DNA of 64,000 nt from Pseudomonas extremorientalis (GCF_001870465.1 NZ_MDGK01000055.1:62001-126000); one strand, 5' to 3'; shown: positions 8,459 to 17,759, counted from the stretch's first letter. Notes: generated from the sequence alone by a model not told the origin. Numbers and translations: made by a program.

Positions 8459-8482
8459 ACCCCGCCTTCGAGCGGGGTTTTT
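8459..8482 (+). terminator. Rho-independent terminator after the 62-residue gene
   Basis: CCCCGC-CTTCGA-GCGGGG is followed by five Ts. It isolates the small gene from the siderophore cassette downstream. Confidence 0.9.
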
Positions 8483-8538
8483 CGTTTTGGCAAACTGCAC
8501 GGCGGGCATAAACGATTCAGTAAAATTGTATCAGCAAA

Positions 8539-8566
8539 TAGACAATTGGAAATGATTCTCGATAAT
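8539..8566 (+). promoter_or_regulatory. Fur-box-containing promoter of the siderophore cassette
   Basis: A -35-like TAGACA (8539-8544) and a -10-like GATAAT (8561-8566) are 16 bases apart. Between and over them lies AATGATTCTCGATAAT, whose complement ATTATCGAGAATCATT closely matches the Fur consensus GATAATGATAATCATTATC. Fur-Fe2+ binding here would block RNA polymerase, so expression should rise on iron starvation. Confidence 0.8.
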
Positions 8567-8607
8567 ATCCACCACCTTTCAGCACGCCCATGAAAACGGA
8601 ATTCATC

Positions 8608-10536
8608 ATGACGAACGGATGCAGCAATACGCCAGACCAACAATTGCTCAAACGCTGGGGTGAAGCACTGGTTACGCCCCAGTTCCAGACTCACAACGTC
8701 ACCCTCGAAGCCCTGATCGACACCCTCGCACCCGCCGCCGAACGCAGCTTTCAACGCCTGATCCAGGCCCTGTTCCGTGAAGGCCTGCTGGCACCCGATA
8801 CACTCACCCAAGACGAACAAGGCCGCCACCACCTACCGCTGTCCGATCACGCCTGCCTGCGTTTCGACCACCTGCGTGCCGGGCGCATGGCCAGCTGGGA
8901 CCTGCGTGGCGCGGTGACGCTTGTGCAAACTGGACAGGCCGCACGGAAGATCCAATTCCCATCGCAGTTGCTGACGCTGCTCAACGACACCCTCGAAACA
9001 CCTGCCGCCCCGCAGGTATTGAGCCGCCTGAACAGCGAGATCGACGACAGTTTTGTCAACGATACGCTCTGCCTGGCCTTCCACGAGCAATGGAGCCTGA
9101 GGCTGCACGCCTCGATGGGCCCGTCCCATCAGGACAACCTGCTGAGTCACCTCAAGGATGAGCCAAGCGTTACCAACCCGACTTCCGTGCTTGAGCAGTG
9201 GGGCACGCTGGGCCACCCCTGGCACCCCAACTACAAAACCAAACTGGGTTTGGACACCCACCAGGTCATCGACTTCTCACCGGAGTTCGAAGCGCGCTTC
9301 CCGGTGTTGCTGTGCGCGCTGCACCACCAGTACGCCCACGTGGAAACGCTGGCCGATACCGCTGATTACTGGCAATGGTGGCAAGCCCACTTTCCACGTG
9401 CTGCACAGCAATTGACCGCAGCGCTGACGGCCCAGGGCCTGGAAGCCAGTGAGTATCTGCCGCTGCCTGCGCACCCTTGGCAAGCCCAACGGGAACTGCC
9501 TCAATTGTTCGCCAACGAAATCGGCGACCGACTGCTGGTGCTGACCGACATCGTCGCGTTTACCGCCCACCCCACCATGTCCTTCCGGACCGTATTGCCT
9601 GATGGCCAGGGCGGTGCGCCCATGGTCAAGCTCCCGGTCTCACTGCGCCTGACCAGCGTACAGCGCACGGTATCGCCACGCTCGGCGCGCATGGGGCCGC
9701 GGATCAGTCACTTGCTGCAAACGATCCTGGCGCGCGAACCCGCGATCCAGAACATCCTGAACATCGTTCCCGAGCGGATCGGCGTGCATTTCAACCCCCA
9801 ACCGGTGAATGACGAACACGCCCGCCACCTGGCCGTGCTCTACCGCGACAACCCCCAGAGCCTGCTACAACCGGGGGAAATGGCCGTTCCGGTAGGTAGC
9901 CTGTTTGCCATCGACCAACACGGGCAGCCTTTGCTGAGACAGTGGGTACGTTTGAGTAAAGGCCAGGACAATGCACCGGCCATGCTCGCGTTCTTTCGAG
10001 ACTATGCAGCGATCACTGTGCCGGCCCTGCTGGGGATGTACCTGCGCTACGGTGTGGCGTTCGAGGCCCATCAGCAGAACGCCTTCATGGTCATGGCCGC
10101 AGACGGGCAGTTGAGCCGCCTGCTGTTGCGTGATTTTGGCGATATTCGCATCGACCGCCAGACCTTGCATGCCCACGGGCTGGACATCGAACTGCATGAC
10201 CCCAAGATGACCCTTTACGACGATGCCGGTTTTGTCCGTGACAAGCTGCTGCACACGGTATTCATGTGCCACCTGGGCGAACTGGTGCTGCTCAGTGCCC
10301 GCTACTTCGATATTCCCCAGGCGCAACTGTGGAACGAACTCGCGACCCAAGTCAGCCAGTGCTTTGATCGCATGCGCAACGAGGTCGCTCCCCAACGCTG
10401 GGAAACCGAACGTGCAGCGCTGCTGGAGCAGCCGTGGCCAGCCAAGTCGTTCATGCGGATGCGGCTGCTGGACAGTCACGCCGATATCGTCGGGCGCCTG
10501 CCGAACCCGCTGAGCGGCGCCGCACATGCCGGCTAA
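8608..10536 (+). CDS. NRPS-independent siderophore (NIS) synthetase, IucA/IucC family
   Basis: A ~640-residue ATP-dependent synthetase that joins a carboxylate (usually citrate) to an amine or alcohol in siderophore assembly. IucA/IucC landmarks are present in order: GHPWHPNYKTKLGL (family GHPxHPxxKxRxG), LPLPAHPWQ, MSFRTVLP, KLPVSLRLTSVQR, GVAFEAHQQNAFM and LLRDFGDIR; the last two belong to the FhuF-like C-terminal part. Two starts are possible: ATG at 8590, or 8608 with GGAA about 8 bases upstream; I prefer 8608. It is the only biosynthetic enzyme of the cassette, overlaps the exporter gene by 11 bases and lies 40 bases behind a Fur box. A one-synthetase pathway from citrate plus a diamine (rhizoferrin-like) is my inference; the type A/B/C subclass was not resolved. 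Confidence 0.9.
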   Translation: MTNGCSNTPDQQLLKRWGEALVTPQFQTHNVTLEALIDTLAPAAERSFQRLIQALFREGLLAPDTLTQDEQGRHHLPLSDHACLRFDHLRAGRMASWDLRGAVTLVQTGQAARKIQFPSQLLTLLNDTLETPAAPQVLSRLNSEIDDSFVNDTLCLAFHEQWSLRLHASMGPSHQDNLLSHLKDEPSVTNPTSVLEQWGTLGHPWHPNYKTKLGLDTHQVIDFSPEFEARFPVLLCALHHQYAHVETLADTADYWQWWQAHFPRAAQQLTAALTAQGLEASEYLPLPAHPWQAQRELPQLFANEIGDRLLVLTDIVAFTAHPTMSFRTVLPDGQGGAPMVKLPVSLRLTSVQRTVSPRSARMGPRISHLLQTILAREPAIQNILNIVPERIGVHFNPQPVNDEHARHLAVLYRDNPQSLLQPGEMAVPVGSLFAIDQHGQPLLRQWVRLSKGQDNAPAMLAFFRDYAAITVPALLGMYLRYGVAFEAHQQNAFMVMAADGQLSRLLLRDFGDIRIDRQTLHAHGLDIELHDPKMTLYDDAGFVRDKLLHTVFMCHLGELVLLSARYFDIPQAQLWNELATQVSQCFDRMRNEVAPQRWETERAALLEQPWPAKSFMRMRLLDSHADIVGRLPNPLSGAAHAG

Positions 10537-11737
10537 CAGCACTGCACTGCGTTTGTTGGTGGTCATCCAGTTGGTGTCGATGGGTGCCATGGAAATGAGC
10601 GGCCCCTTCTGGCCTTTGCAGATCCAGAGGCTGCTTGGCGATGCCGGCGCCCATTACACCGGCCTGCTGTCGTCGCTGGTATACGCCGGACCGATGATGG
10701 CAGCGATGATCCTGACGCCCCTGTGGGGTCGCCTGGGCGACCGAACCGGGCACAAGCCGATGATCATTCGGGCGCTGCTGGCGCTGGCGGCCTGTCAGGC
10801 GCTGGCCGCCCTGACCTTCGATCCCTGGCTGCTGGTCGCGATCCGCGTGGCACAAGGTGCACTGGCGGGTTTTATCGCGGCCGCCCAAGCCTATGCGCTG
10901 GCGTGCTGCGGCGACAGTGGGCGCGGACACATAATGGCCCGCCTGCAATCCGCCACCGCCGTGGGTTCGCTGGCCGGTCCGGTGTTGGGTGGCTGGCTGA
11001 TGGATATCTCCGGATTCGCCCTGCTGTGCTACAGCGCTACCGCCGTCTGCCTGGTATGCGCGCTGGTCAGCCTGTTCTTGCCCAGCGACACCCAGCGCCT
11101 GCGAAAGACTCATGCCACCACGCCCACCGCCCTGCCCAAAGGCTGGCTCGGCGCAATGTTGGGGATCATCGTACTGATCCAGGCTGCCAAAATGATGCCC
11201 CAGCCGTTTTACGCCCTATACGTCGCGGACGTCCTGCATGCGCCAGGCTGGTTGATCGGTGCCAGCTATGCCGCCAGCGCACTGACCCTGGCCCTGTCCG
11301 CACCGCTCTGGGGTCGCCTGTTCGACCGACACTCGCCCGCACACACGCTGCGCATCATCGAATGGGTCACCTGGGCCTGCGCCTTGACCCTGGCCTGCAC
11401 AGCACTGGCCAACGAATGGCTGGGCTTCATCGCCAGCCGGCTGCTGTGGGGCATGTGGCAAGGCGCCTTGCTGCCGGTCGCCTATACGTTGATCGCCAAT
11501 ACCGTTGCGCCCGCCCAACAGGGGTTTGCCCTGGGCATCGGCAACAGCGCCGCCAAGGCGGGAGCGCTAGGCGGTGCCTTGTTGGGTGGTATCGGCATGG
11601 GGATGGTAGGCCTGGCACACAGCTTCTGGCTGGTTGCACTCACGTACGCCTTGGCCGCCCTGGGTATCCGCATCATCCGCTCGTTCACCCGAACACCCGC
11701 TATGCCTGTTTTTTCTGTCAATACGTCTAATAATTGA
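10526..11737 (+). CDS. MFS transporter, probable siderophore exporter
   Basis: A 403-residue major facilitator protein with about 12 hydrophobic helices. The A-loop signature appears as PLWGRLGDRTGHKP between helices 2 and 3, with a second degenerate copy, PLWGRLFDRHSPAH, in the C-terminal half. The gene starts inside the 3' end of the NIS synthetase gene and stops just before the TonB receptor, so all three are almost certainly co-translated. Context suggests export of the newly made siderophore from cytoplasm to periplasm. Single MFS exporters play this role in other NIS clusters such as legiobactin. Confidence 0.85.
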   Translation: MPANSTALRLLVVIQLVSMGAMEMSGPFWPLQIQRLLGDAGAHYTGLLSSLVYAGPMMAAMILTPLWGRLGDRTGHKPMIIRALLALAACQALAALTFDPWLLVAIRVAQGALAGFIAAAQAYALACCGDSGRGHIMARLQSATAVGSLAGPVLGGWLMDISGFALLCYSATAVCLVCALVSLFLPSDTQRLRKTHATTPTALPKGWLGAMLGIIVLIQAAKMMPQPFYALYVADVLHAPGWLIGASYAASALTLALSAPLWGRLFDRHSPAHTLRIIEWVTWACALTLACTALANEWLGFIASRLLWGMWQGALLPVAYTLIANTVAPAQQGFALGIGNSAAKAGALGGALLGGIGMGMVGLAHSFWLVALTYALAALGIRIIRSFTRTPAMPVFSVNTSNN

Positions 11738-11748
11738 AAGGCAAGATC

Positions 11749-13860
11749 ATGAGAAAGTCGCAATGGGCAGCGCTGCTGCCACTGATGGGATCGATAAGCG
11801 CACCGACCTGGGCCGATCAGTCCGAGGCCGAGCCCACCAACCTGCAATTGCAGGCCACCGTCGTCTCGGCCACGCGCAGTGAAACCAGCATTGCCGCGAT
11901 TCCAGGCTCCGTACAGGTCATCGACGAAACCCAGATCCGCCAGCAAACAGCCGCGGGGCGCCGGGTCGCGGATATTCTCGGGCAATTGGTGCCAGGCATT
12001 GCCCCTTCCAGCGGTGGCATGAGCAACTTCGGCCAGACCCTGCGCGGACGCAATACGCTGATCCTGATCGACGGCGTGTCCCAGAACGCCACACGCGACA
12101 ACTTCCGCCAGCTCAACAGCGTTGCGCCGGAAAGCATCGAGCGCATCGAAGTGATCTCCGGAGCGAGCAGCGTTTATGGCGCGGGCGCCTCAGGCGGCAT
12201 CATCAATATCATCACCAAGCGTAACCAAGGTGAAGACCTCGCCTTTAGCAGCAAGATCGGCATGACCAGCGGCAATAACTTCAGTCACAAGGGCTTTGCC
12301 TACGAGGCGTTCCAAAGCGCTACTGGGCGCAAGGGCCCGGTGGACTGGTACGTATCGGCGAACGGCGTGCAGCGCAACGACCAGTTCGACGGCAACGGCA
12401 AGCGCATTCCCCAGGACACGTCCCAGGGCAGCAACATGGATACCCAGACCTACGACCTGCAAGGTCGCTTCGGCTACACGCTGGATGACGACAAGAAGAT
12501 CAGCCTGTCCCTGCAAGATTACAAAGACGAACAGGACACCCGTTACACCAAGAACCCACGCATCACCACCACCGCCGTTGCGGTCAAAGGCCTGGACCTG
12601 GACGATCAACCGTTCACACACAACCAGGCGGTCAACCTCAACTACTCCGACAAAGCGTTCTTCGGACAGGGCTTGCAGGTCGAAAGCTACTGGCGCCGGG
12701 CCGACGCGCTGTTTTTCCCGGACCTGTCCCGCGGTCGCGCAGGGGTTTCCGACAACAACAGCGTGCAGGACGTCTATGGCGTGCGCGCAGCCATCGACAC
12801 GCAAATGCCGGATATCGGCCCGGCGACCGGCAACCTGGTCTGGGGCGCTGACTATGATCACGAAACCTCACGCCAGCGCGGCGACCAGTACCGGGTCAAT
12901 GGCCTGACCTACACCAAGACCGGCACCACGTTCGAGATGGGGCCGGACATCACCACTACCACCAAGGCGATTTTTGGCCAACTGTCCTACGACATAGACG
13001 ACTGGACCTTGCGTGGCGGTGTGCGCCGCGAGTGGATCGAGAGCCGGATCGACGACAGCATTGCCTATGGCGAAATCGTTCAGACCGGTAACCGCGCTAC
13101 CCTGCCGGGCGGCACCCTCAAATATGACGACACCCTCTATAACCTCGGGGCGGTGTATCACCTGAGCGAAAACCAGGATGTATTCGTCAACTACAGCCAG
13201 GGCTTTTCCCTGCCGGACATCCAACGTTTCCTGCGGGACGTCAACAGCCAGTACGACATTCAGAAGCTCAATGCCCAAGCCCTCAAGGTCGACAGCTATG
13301 AGCTGGGCTGGCGTGGCAACTGGGACAAATGGCTGGCCAACGTCACGGCGTATGAAAACACTTCGGATGTCACCCAGTTCTATGACGCCAATGATCGCGT
13401 GCTGCGCCTGATCAACCAGAAAGAACGCGTGCGCGGCATTGAAACCAGCCTGACGTACAACGTCACTGACCAGTGGTCGGTCGGCGGTACTTACGCGTAT
13501 GCCAAAGGCGAGACCCGCCAAAACGGCAAATGGATCGACTTGCCGGCCACGCGCATCTCCCCCGCCAAGACCACCGCCTTTGTCGGCTATGACCACGACG
13601 ACTACAGCCTGCGCCTGCAAGCCATGCGCCTGGCCGACTATGACGCCGCGTTCAAGGACAACAACGGCCGCGATATCCAGGGCTACACCCTGGTCGACCT
13701 GCTGGGTTCGGTACGCTTGCCTGTGGGTCGCCTGGAGGGGGCGATCTACAACCTCAGCAACCGCAATTACCAGAACATGTTTGCCCAGGCCAACGCGCGA
13801 GCACCGTACCCGAATGCCGAAGGTCGGACCTTCAGCGTGAGTTATGCCGTGGACTGGTAA
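11749..13860 (+). CDS. TonB-dependent outer-membrane siderophore receptor
   Basis: A 703-residue receptor. The start at 11749 follows AAAGG by about 8 bases and gives a signal peptide ending TWA-DQ; the reading open from 11734 lacks such spacing. A TonB-box-like LQLQATVVSATR is near the mature N-terminus. The plug domain follows (GSVQVIDETQIRQQ, LRGRNTLILIDGVSQN, ASSVYGAGASGGIINIITK), then a beta-barrel ending in the typical aromatic C-terminus FSVSYAVDW. It should import the ferric form of the compound made by the upstream synthetase. No N-terminal signalling domain is present, so it is not a FecA/FpvA-type transducer. Confidence 0.93.
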   Translation: MRKSQWAALLPLMGSISAPTWADQSEAEPTNLQLQATVVSATRSETSIAAIPGSVQVIDETQIRQQTAAGRRVADILGQLVPGIAPSSGGMSNFGQTLRGRNTLILIDGVSQNATRDNFRQLNSVAPESIERIEVISGASSVYGAGASGGIINIITKRNQGEDLAFSSKIGMTSGNNFSHKGFAYEAFQSATGRKGPVDWYVSANGVQRNDQFDGNGKRIPQDTSQGSNMDTQTYDLQGRFGYTLDDDKKISLSLQDYKDEQDTRYTKNPRITTTAVAVKGLDLDDQPFTHNQAVNLNYSDKAFFGQGLQVESYWRRADALFFPDLSRGRAGVSDNNSVQDVYGVRAAIDTQMPDIGPATGNLVWGADYDHETSRQRGDQYRVNGLTYTKTGTTFEMGPDITTTTKAIFGQLSYDIDDWTLRGGVRREWIESRIDDSIAYGEIVQTGNRATLPGGTLKYDDTLYNLGAVYHLSENQDVFVNYSQGFSLPDIQRFLRDVNSQYDIQKLNAQALKVDSYELGWRGNWDKWLANVTAYENTSDVTQFYDANDRVLRLINQKERVRGIETSLTYNVTDQWSVGGTYAYAKGETRQNGKWIDLPATRISPAKTTAFVGYDHDDYSLRLQAMRLADYDAAFKDNNGRDIQGYTLVDLLGSVRLPVGRLEGAIYNLSNRNYQNMFAQANARAPYPNAEGRTFSVSYAVDW

Positions 13861-13876
13861 CACGCGGCGCTGAAAG

Positions 13877-13911
13877 CACAAACCCCGCCTTTTGAGCGGG
13901 GTTTGTGTTTT
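13877..13911 (+). terminator. Rho-independent terminator of the siderophore cassette
   Basis: ACAAACCCCGC pairs with GCGGGGTTTGT across a six-base loop and is followed by GTTTT. It begins 17 bases after the receptor stop codon. Confidence 0.9.
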
Positions 13912-13975
13912 GGGGCCGCTTCGCGGCCCAACGCGGGGCAAGCCCGCTCACCACAGGCAAGCCTGCTCACCACAA
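13912..13975. repeat. Degenerate REP-like fragments
   Basis: GGGGCCGCTTCGCGGCCC is followed by two related pieces, GGGGCAAGCCCGCTCACCACA and GGCAAGCCTGCTCACCACA. They resemble decayed REP units of the CAAGCCCGCTC type. Confidence is limited because the cores diverge. Confidence 0.45.
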
Positions 13976-13990
13976 TTGAGGCTTGCAGCC

Positions 13991-14536
13991 TTACCACATC
14001 AGATCATCCGGGATCTGGTAGGCGGCGTAGGGATCATCTTCATCCGGCACCTGGCTTTCGGTAAGGATATTGAGCTGCACGATACGCTCCGGTGCGCGCT
14101 CCTGGATCTTCAGCGCCGCTTCACGCGGGATCACCTCATAACCGCCACCGTGGTGCACGATCGCCAGGGAGCCGTTGCTCAGCTTGTTGCGCATCAGCGT
14201 GTTGACCGACAGGCGCTTGACCTTCTTGTCGTCCACGAAGTTGTAGTAGTCCTCGGTGGTCAGCTTGGGCAGGCGCGAAGTCTCGATCAGTTGCTTGACC
14301 TGGGCCGTGCGGGCCTTGGCCTCGGCTTTTTCCTGCTGCTGGCGGTTCAGCTCCTGGTCGCGCTTGACCTTCTCGGCGTGCGCCTCGGCCGCCAGGCGGG
14401 CCTGGGTGTCGTCGGCCTCGATCTGGCCTTTATGGACCAGGCGCTGCTGTTTCTGTTTCTCTTTGCCGACCTGCTTGGCCTGCTTTTGATTGACCAGACC
14501 TGCTTTGAGCAACTGGTCGCGAAGGGAAAGGCTCAT
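13991..14536 (-). CDS. DUF2058 domain-containing protein
   Basis: A 181-residue cytoplasmic protein of the DUF2058 (YaiL-like) family. It begins MSLSLRDQLLKAGLVNQKQ, continues through a long Lys/Gln/Glu-rich helical region (residues ~20-85, likely coiled coil), and has the conserved SRLPKLTTEDYYNFVDDKKVKRLSVN and GSLAIVHHGGGYEVIPREAALKI in the C-terminal half. The family has been described as nucleic-acid-associated without a defined activity. It is the last gene of the leftward block after mazG. Confidence 0.88.
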   Translation of the reverse strand: MSLSLRDQLLKAGLVNQKQAKQVGKEKQKQQRLVHKGQIEADDTQARLAAEAHAEKVKRDQELNRQQQEKAEAKARTAQVKQLIETSRLPKLTTEDYYNFVDDKKVKRLSVNTLMRNKLSNGSLAIVHHGGGYEVIPREAALKIQERAPERIVQLNILTESQVPDEDDPYAAYQIPDDLMW

Positions 14537-14561
14537 GGTGCTTACTCACTTAGGCAACTGC

Positions 14562-15398
14562 TCAACCGCAGCTGGACACATTCTTTTCCTGACGTTTGGC
14601 TTCGCCCCACAGGGCGTCCAACTCTTCGAGGGTGCAATCTTCTATGGGACGGCGGGTATCGCGCAATGCCTGTTCGATAAATCGGAAGCGTCGTTCGAAC
14701 TTGGCATTGGCGCCCCGTAGCGCGGTTTCCGGGTCGACCTTGAGGTGACGGGCCAGGTTGACCGCCGCAAACAGCAGGTCGCCGACCTCATCGGCAATCG
14801 CCGCCGGGTCGTTATCGGCCATGGCTTCGAGCACTTCATCCAGCTCTTCGCGCACGTTATCCACCACCGGCAAGGCGCAGGGCCAGTCGAACCCGACCTG
14901 GCTGGCGCGCTTCTGCAATTTGGCGGCACGGGAAAGGGACGGCAACGCGGTGGGTACATCGTCCAGCAGGGAAAGCTGCTCCGGCGCGTCGGACTTCTGC
15001 GCGCGCTCCTCGGCCTTGATCTGCTCCCAGCGTTCCTTGACCTGTTCTTCGCTCAACTGCGGGATATCCAGCGGCGCATACAGGTCGCCGGTGGGGAACA
15101 CATGGGGATGGCGACGGATCAGCTTGCGCGTGATGCTGTCGATCACCCCGGCAAATTCGAAGCGCCCTTCTTCCCGCGCCAACTGGCTGTAGTACACCAC
15201 CTGGAACAGCAGGTCGCCCAACTCACCTTGCAGATGATCGAAGTCGCCGCGCTCGATGGCGTCGGCGACTTCGTAGGCCTCTTCCAACGTGTGCGGGACG
15301 ATGGTGGCGTAGGTTTGCCTGATGTCCCACGGGCACCCATATTGCGGGTCCCGCAGGCGACTCATCAGGTGCAGCAGGTCTTCGAGCGTATACATCAT
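14562..15398 (-). CDS. mazG: Nucleoside triphosphate pyrophosphohydrolase MazG
   Basis: A 278-residue enzyme that hydrolyses NTPs to NMP and pyrophosphate; in E. coli it also influences the cell response to starvation through ppGpp. Two tandem MazG domains are visible. The first has CPWDIRQTYATIVPHTLEEAYEVADAIERGD and ELGDLLFQVVYY; the second has VDNVREELDEVLEAM and EVGDLLFAAVNLARHLKVDPE, each with the EExxE...ExxD metal-binding pattern. The ATG overlaps the relA stop as ATGA, so it is translationally coupled to relA. Confidence 0.95.
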   Translation of the reverse strand: MMYTLEDLLHLMSRLRDPQYGCPWDIRQTYATIVPHTLEEAYEVADAIERGDFDHLQGELGDLLFQVVYYSQLAREEGRFEFAGVIDSITRKLIRRHPHVFPTGDLYAPLDIPQLSEEQVKERWEQIKAEERAQKSDAPEQLSLLDDVPTALPSLSRAAKLQKRASQVGFDWPCALPVVDNVREELDEVLEAMADNDPAAIADEVGDLLFAAVNLARHLKVDPETALRGANAKFERRFRFIEQALRDTRRPIEDCTLEELDALWGEAKRQEKNVSSCG

Positions 15399-17638
15399 GG
15401 GGTACGGTTACGCCGCGTCTCGATGATATTCGGCAACTGGGAAATCCTCCCCAGCAACCGTCCCAGTGCGTCCAGCCCCGGAATCTCGATGGTCAGGGAC
15501 ATCAGCGCGGTGTTGTCCTCTTTGTTCGAGCGGGTGTTGACCGCCAGTACGTTGATCCGCTCATTGAGCAGCACCTGCGACACATCACGCAGCAACCCGG
15601 AACGGTCGTAGGCACGGATGACGATGTCCACCGGGTAAGTGAGCACCGGCACCGGCCCCCAGCTGACCTGGATGATCCGCTCCGGCTCACGCCCGCCCAG
15701 TTGCAGCACCGAGGCGCAATCCTGGCGGTGAATGCTTACACCGCGGCCCTGGGTGATATAGCCGACGATGGCATCCCCCGGCAGCGGCTGGCAACAGCCG
15801 GCGATTTGAGTCATCAGGTTGCCCACGCCCTGGATCTGGATATCGCCACGCTTGCCAGGCTTGTAGCCGGTGGCCTTGCGCGGGATCAGTTCCAGCTGTT
15901 CGCTGCCGCGTTCCGGCTCGACCAGTTGCTGGGCCAGGTTGACCAGTTGGGCCAGGCGCAGGTCGCCTGCACCGAGGGCGGCGAACATGTCTTCGGCGAT
16001 CTTCATGTTGGCCTTTTCGGCCAGCTTGTCGAAGTCCACCTGAGGCAGGCCCAGGCGTGCCAGTTCGCGCTCGAGCAAGGTTTTACCGGCAGCGACGTTC
16101 TGGTCGCGCGCCTGCAGTTTGAACCAGTGGACGATCTTCGCCCGCGCCCGCGACGTGGTGATGTAGCCCAGGTTCGGGTTCAGCCAGTCGCGGCTCGGCG
16201 TACCGTGCTTGCTGGTGATGATCTCGACCTGTTCACCGGTCTGCAGGCTGTAGTTGAGCGGCACAATGCGCCCGTTGATCTTGGCGCCCCGGCAGTTGTG
16301 GCCGATCTCGGTGTGCACGCGGTAGGCGAAGTCCAGCGGCGTGGCACCCTTGGGCAGGTCGATGGCGTGGCCGTCTGGGGTGAAGATGTAGACCCGGTCC
16401 GGCTCGATATCCACGCGCAGCTGTTCGGCCAGGCCGCCGATGTCGCCGAGTTCTTCGTGCCATTCCAACACCTGGCGCAGCCAGGAGATTTTCTCTTCGT
16501 ACTGGTTGGACCCGGCCTTGACGTCGGTGCCCTTGTAGCGCCAGTGCGCGCATACCCCAAGTTCCGCCTCTTCGTGCATGGCGTGGGTGCGGATCTGCAC
16601 TTCCAGCACCTTGCCCTCGGGGCCGATCACCGCCGTGTGCAACGAGCGATAGCCGTTTTCCTTGGGGTTGGCGATGTAGTCGTCGAACTCCTTGGGAATG
16701 TGCCGCCACAGGGTGTGGACGATCCCCAGCGCGGTGTAGCAGTCGCGCATTTCCGGCACCAGCACGCGCACCGCACGCACGTCGTAGATCTGGCTGAAGG
16801 CCAGGCCCTTGCGCTGCATTTTGCGCCAGATGGAATAGATGTGTTTGGCGCGGCCGCTGATGTCGGCTTCGACGCCAGTGGCCTGCAACTCGGAGCGCAG
16901 CTGGTTCATCACATCGGTAATGAAGCGCTCACGGTCCAGCCGCCGCTCATGCAGCAACGTGGCAATCTGTTTGTATTGATCGGGTTCGAGGTAGCGGAAG
17001 GACAAGTCCTCCAGCTCCCACTTGATATGGCCGATGCCCAGGCGATGCGCCAACGGCGCATAGATGTCGAAGACTTCGCGGGCAACACGGTTGCGTTTTT
17101 CGTCGTCGGCGGTCTTCACCGCACGGATCGCGCAGGTACGTTCGGCCAGCTTGATCAGGGCGACGCGCACGTCATCGACCATCGCCACCAGCATCTTGCG
17201 CAGGTTCTCGACCTGGCCCTGGGTGCCCAGCACCATGGACTGGCGCGGGCTCAGGCTGGCACTGATCGCCGCCATGCGCAGCACGCCGTCGATCAGCTTG
17301 GCCACCACGGTGCCGAAACGCTGGCTGACGGTGGGCAACGGGATATGCCCTTCACGCACGCCGCGATAGAGCACGGCGGCAATCAACGAATCCTGGTCCA
17401 GCTTGAGATCGGCGAGGATCTCAGCGATTTCCAACCCGGTGCGAAAGCTGGAAGTGCCTTCGGCCCATAGGTTCTTGGCCGCATTGTCTTGCTGCTCAGA
17501 CTCACGAGCGAACTCGCAGGCTGCTTTCAAGGCTTCACGGTCCAGTGCCGGATCGACACTGATGGCATGGTCCAGCCATGCCTCGAGATTGATACTGCCG
17601 TCGGTGTTGATCGGCTGGTGTGCTCTCACCTGTACCAT
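15395..17638 (-). CDS. relA: (p)ppGpp synthetase RelA
   Basis: A 747-residue ribosome-associated stringent-response enzyme that transfers pyrophosphate from ATP to GDP/GTP when uncharged tRNA is bound. Domain order: a degenerate HD hydrolase region (LIAAVLYRGVREGHI in place of the HD-containing motif of SpoT/Rel, so probably synthase-only), a synthetase domain (GRAKHIYSIWRKMQRKG, YDVRAVRVLV, NGYRSLHTAVIGPEG), a TGS domain (VYIFTPDGHAIDLPKGATPLDFAYRVH), a zinc-finger/conserved-Cys region (AGCCQPLPGD) and a C-terminal ACT domain. The start at 17638 has AAGG 8-9 bases upstream and gives the normal length; the ORF open to 17683 has none. Confidence 0.96.
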   Translation of the reverse strand: MVQVRAHQPINTDGSINLEAWLDHAISVDPALDREALKAACEFARESEQQDNAAKNLWAEGTSSFRTGLEIAEILADLKLDQDSLIAAVLYRGVREGHIPLPTVSQRFGTVVAKLIDGVLRMAAISASLSPRQSMVLGTQGQVENLRKMLVAMVDDVRVALIKLAERTCAIRAVKTADDEKRNRVAREVFDIYAPLAHRLGIGHIKWELEDLSFRYLEPDQYKQIATLLHERRLDRERFITDVMNQLRSELQATGVEADISGRAKHIYSIWRKMQRKGLAFSQIYDVRAVRVLVPEMRDCYTALGIVHTLWRHIPKEFDDYIANPKENGYRSLHTAVIGPEGKVLEVQIRTHAMHEEAELGVCAHWRYKGTDVKAGSNQYEEKISWLRQVLEWHEELGDIGGLAEQLRVDIEPDRVYIFTPDGHAIDLPKGATPLDFAYRVHTEIGHNCRGAKINGRIVPLNYSLQTGEQVEIITSKHGTPSRDWLNPNLGYITTSRARAKIVHWFKLQARDQNVAAGKTLLERELARLGLPQVDFDKLAEKANMKIAEDMFAALGAGDLRLAQLVNLAQQLVEPERGSEQLELIPRKATGYKPGKRGDIQIQGVGNLMTQIAGCCQPLPGDAIVGYITQGRGVSIHRQDCASVLQLGGREPERIIQVSWGPVPVLTYPVDIVIRAYDRSGLLRDVSQVLLNERINVLAVNTRSNKEDNTALMSLTIEIPGLDALGRLLGRISQLPNIIETRRNRTP

Positions 17639-17759
17639 CTTGCTTACCTTCCCTACGACGCACCTTCGATGCGCCAAAATCATCGCCGACGTTTACTGCG
17701 GACTCCCTGGCAGATCAGAGGCCCTGGAGAACGCAGGCCAGTCGGATTAAACAGGCATC

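Noticed and set aside
15395..17638. Active (p)ppGpp hydrolase function in RelA
   Set aside because: The HD motif is replaced by YRGVREGH, the usual degenerate form in gammaproteobacterial RelA.
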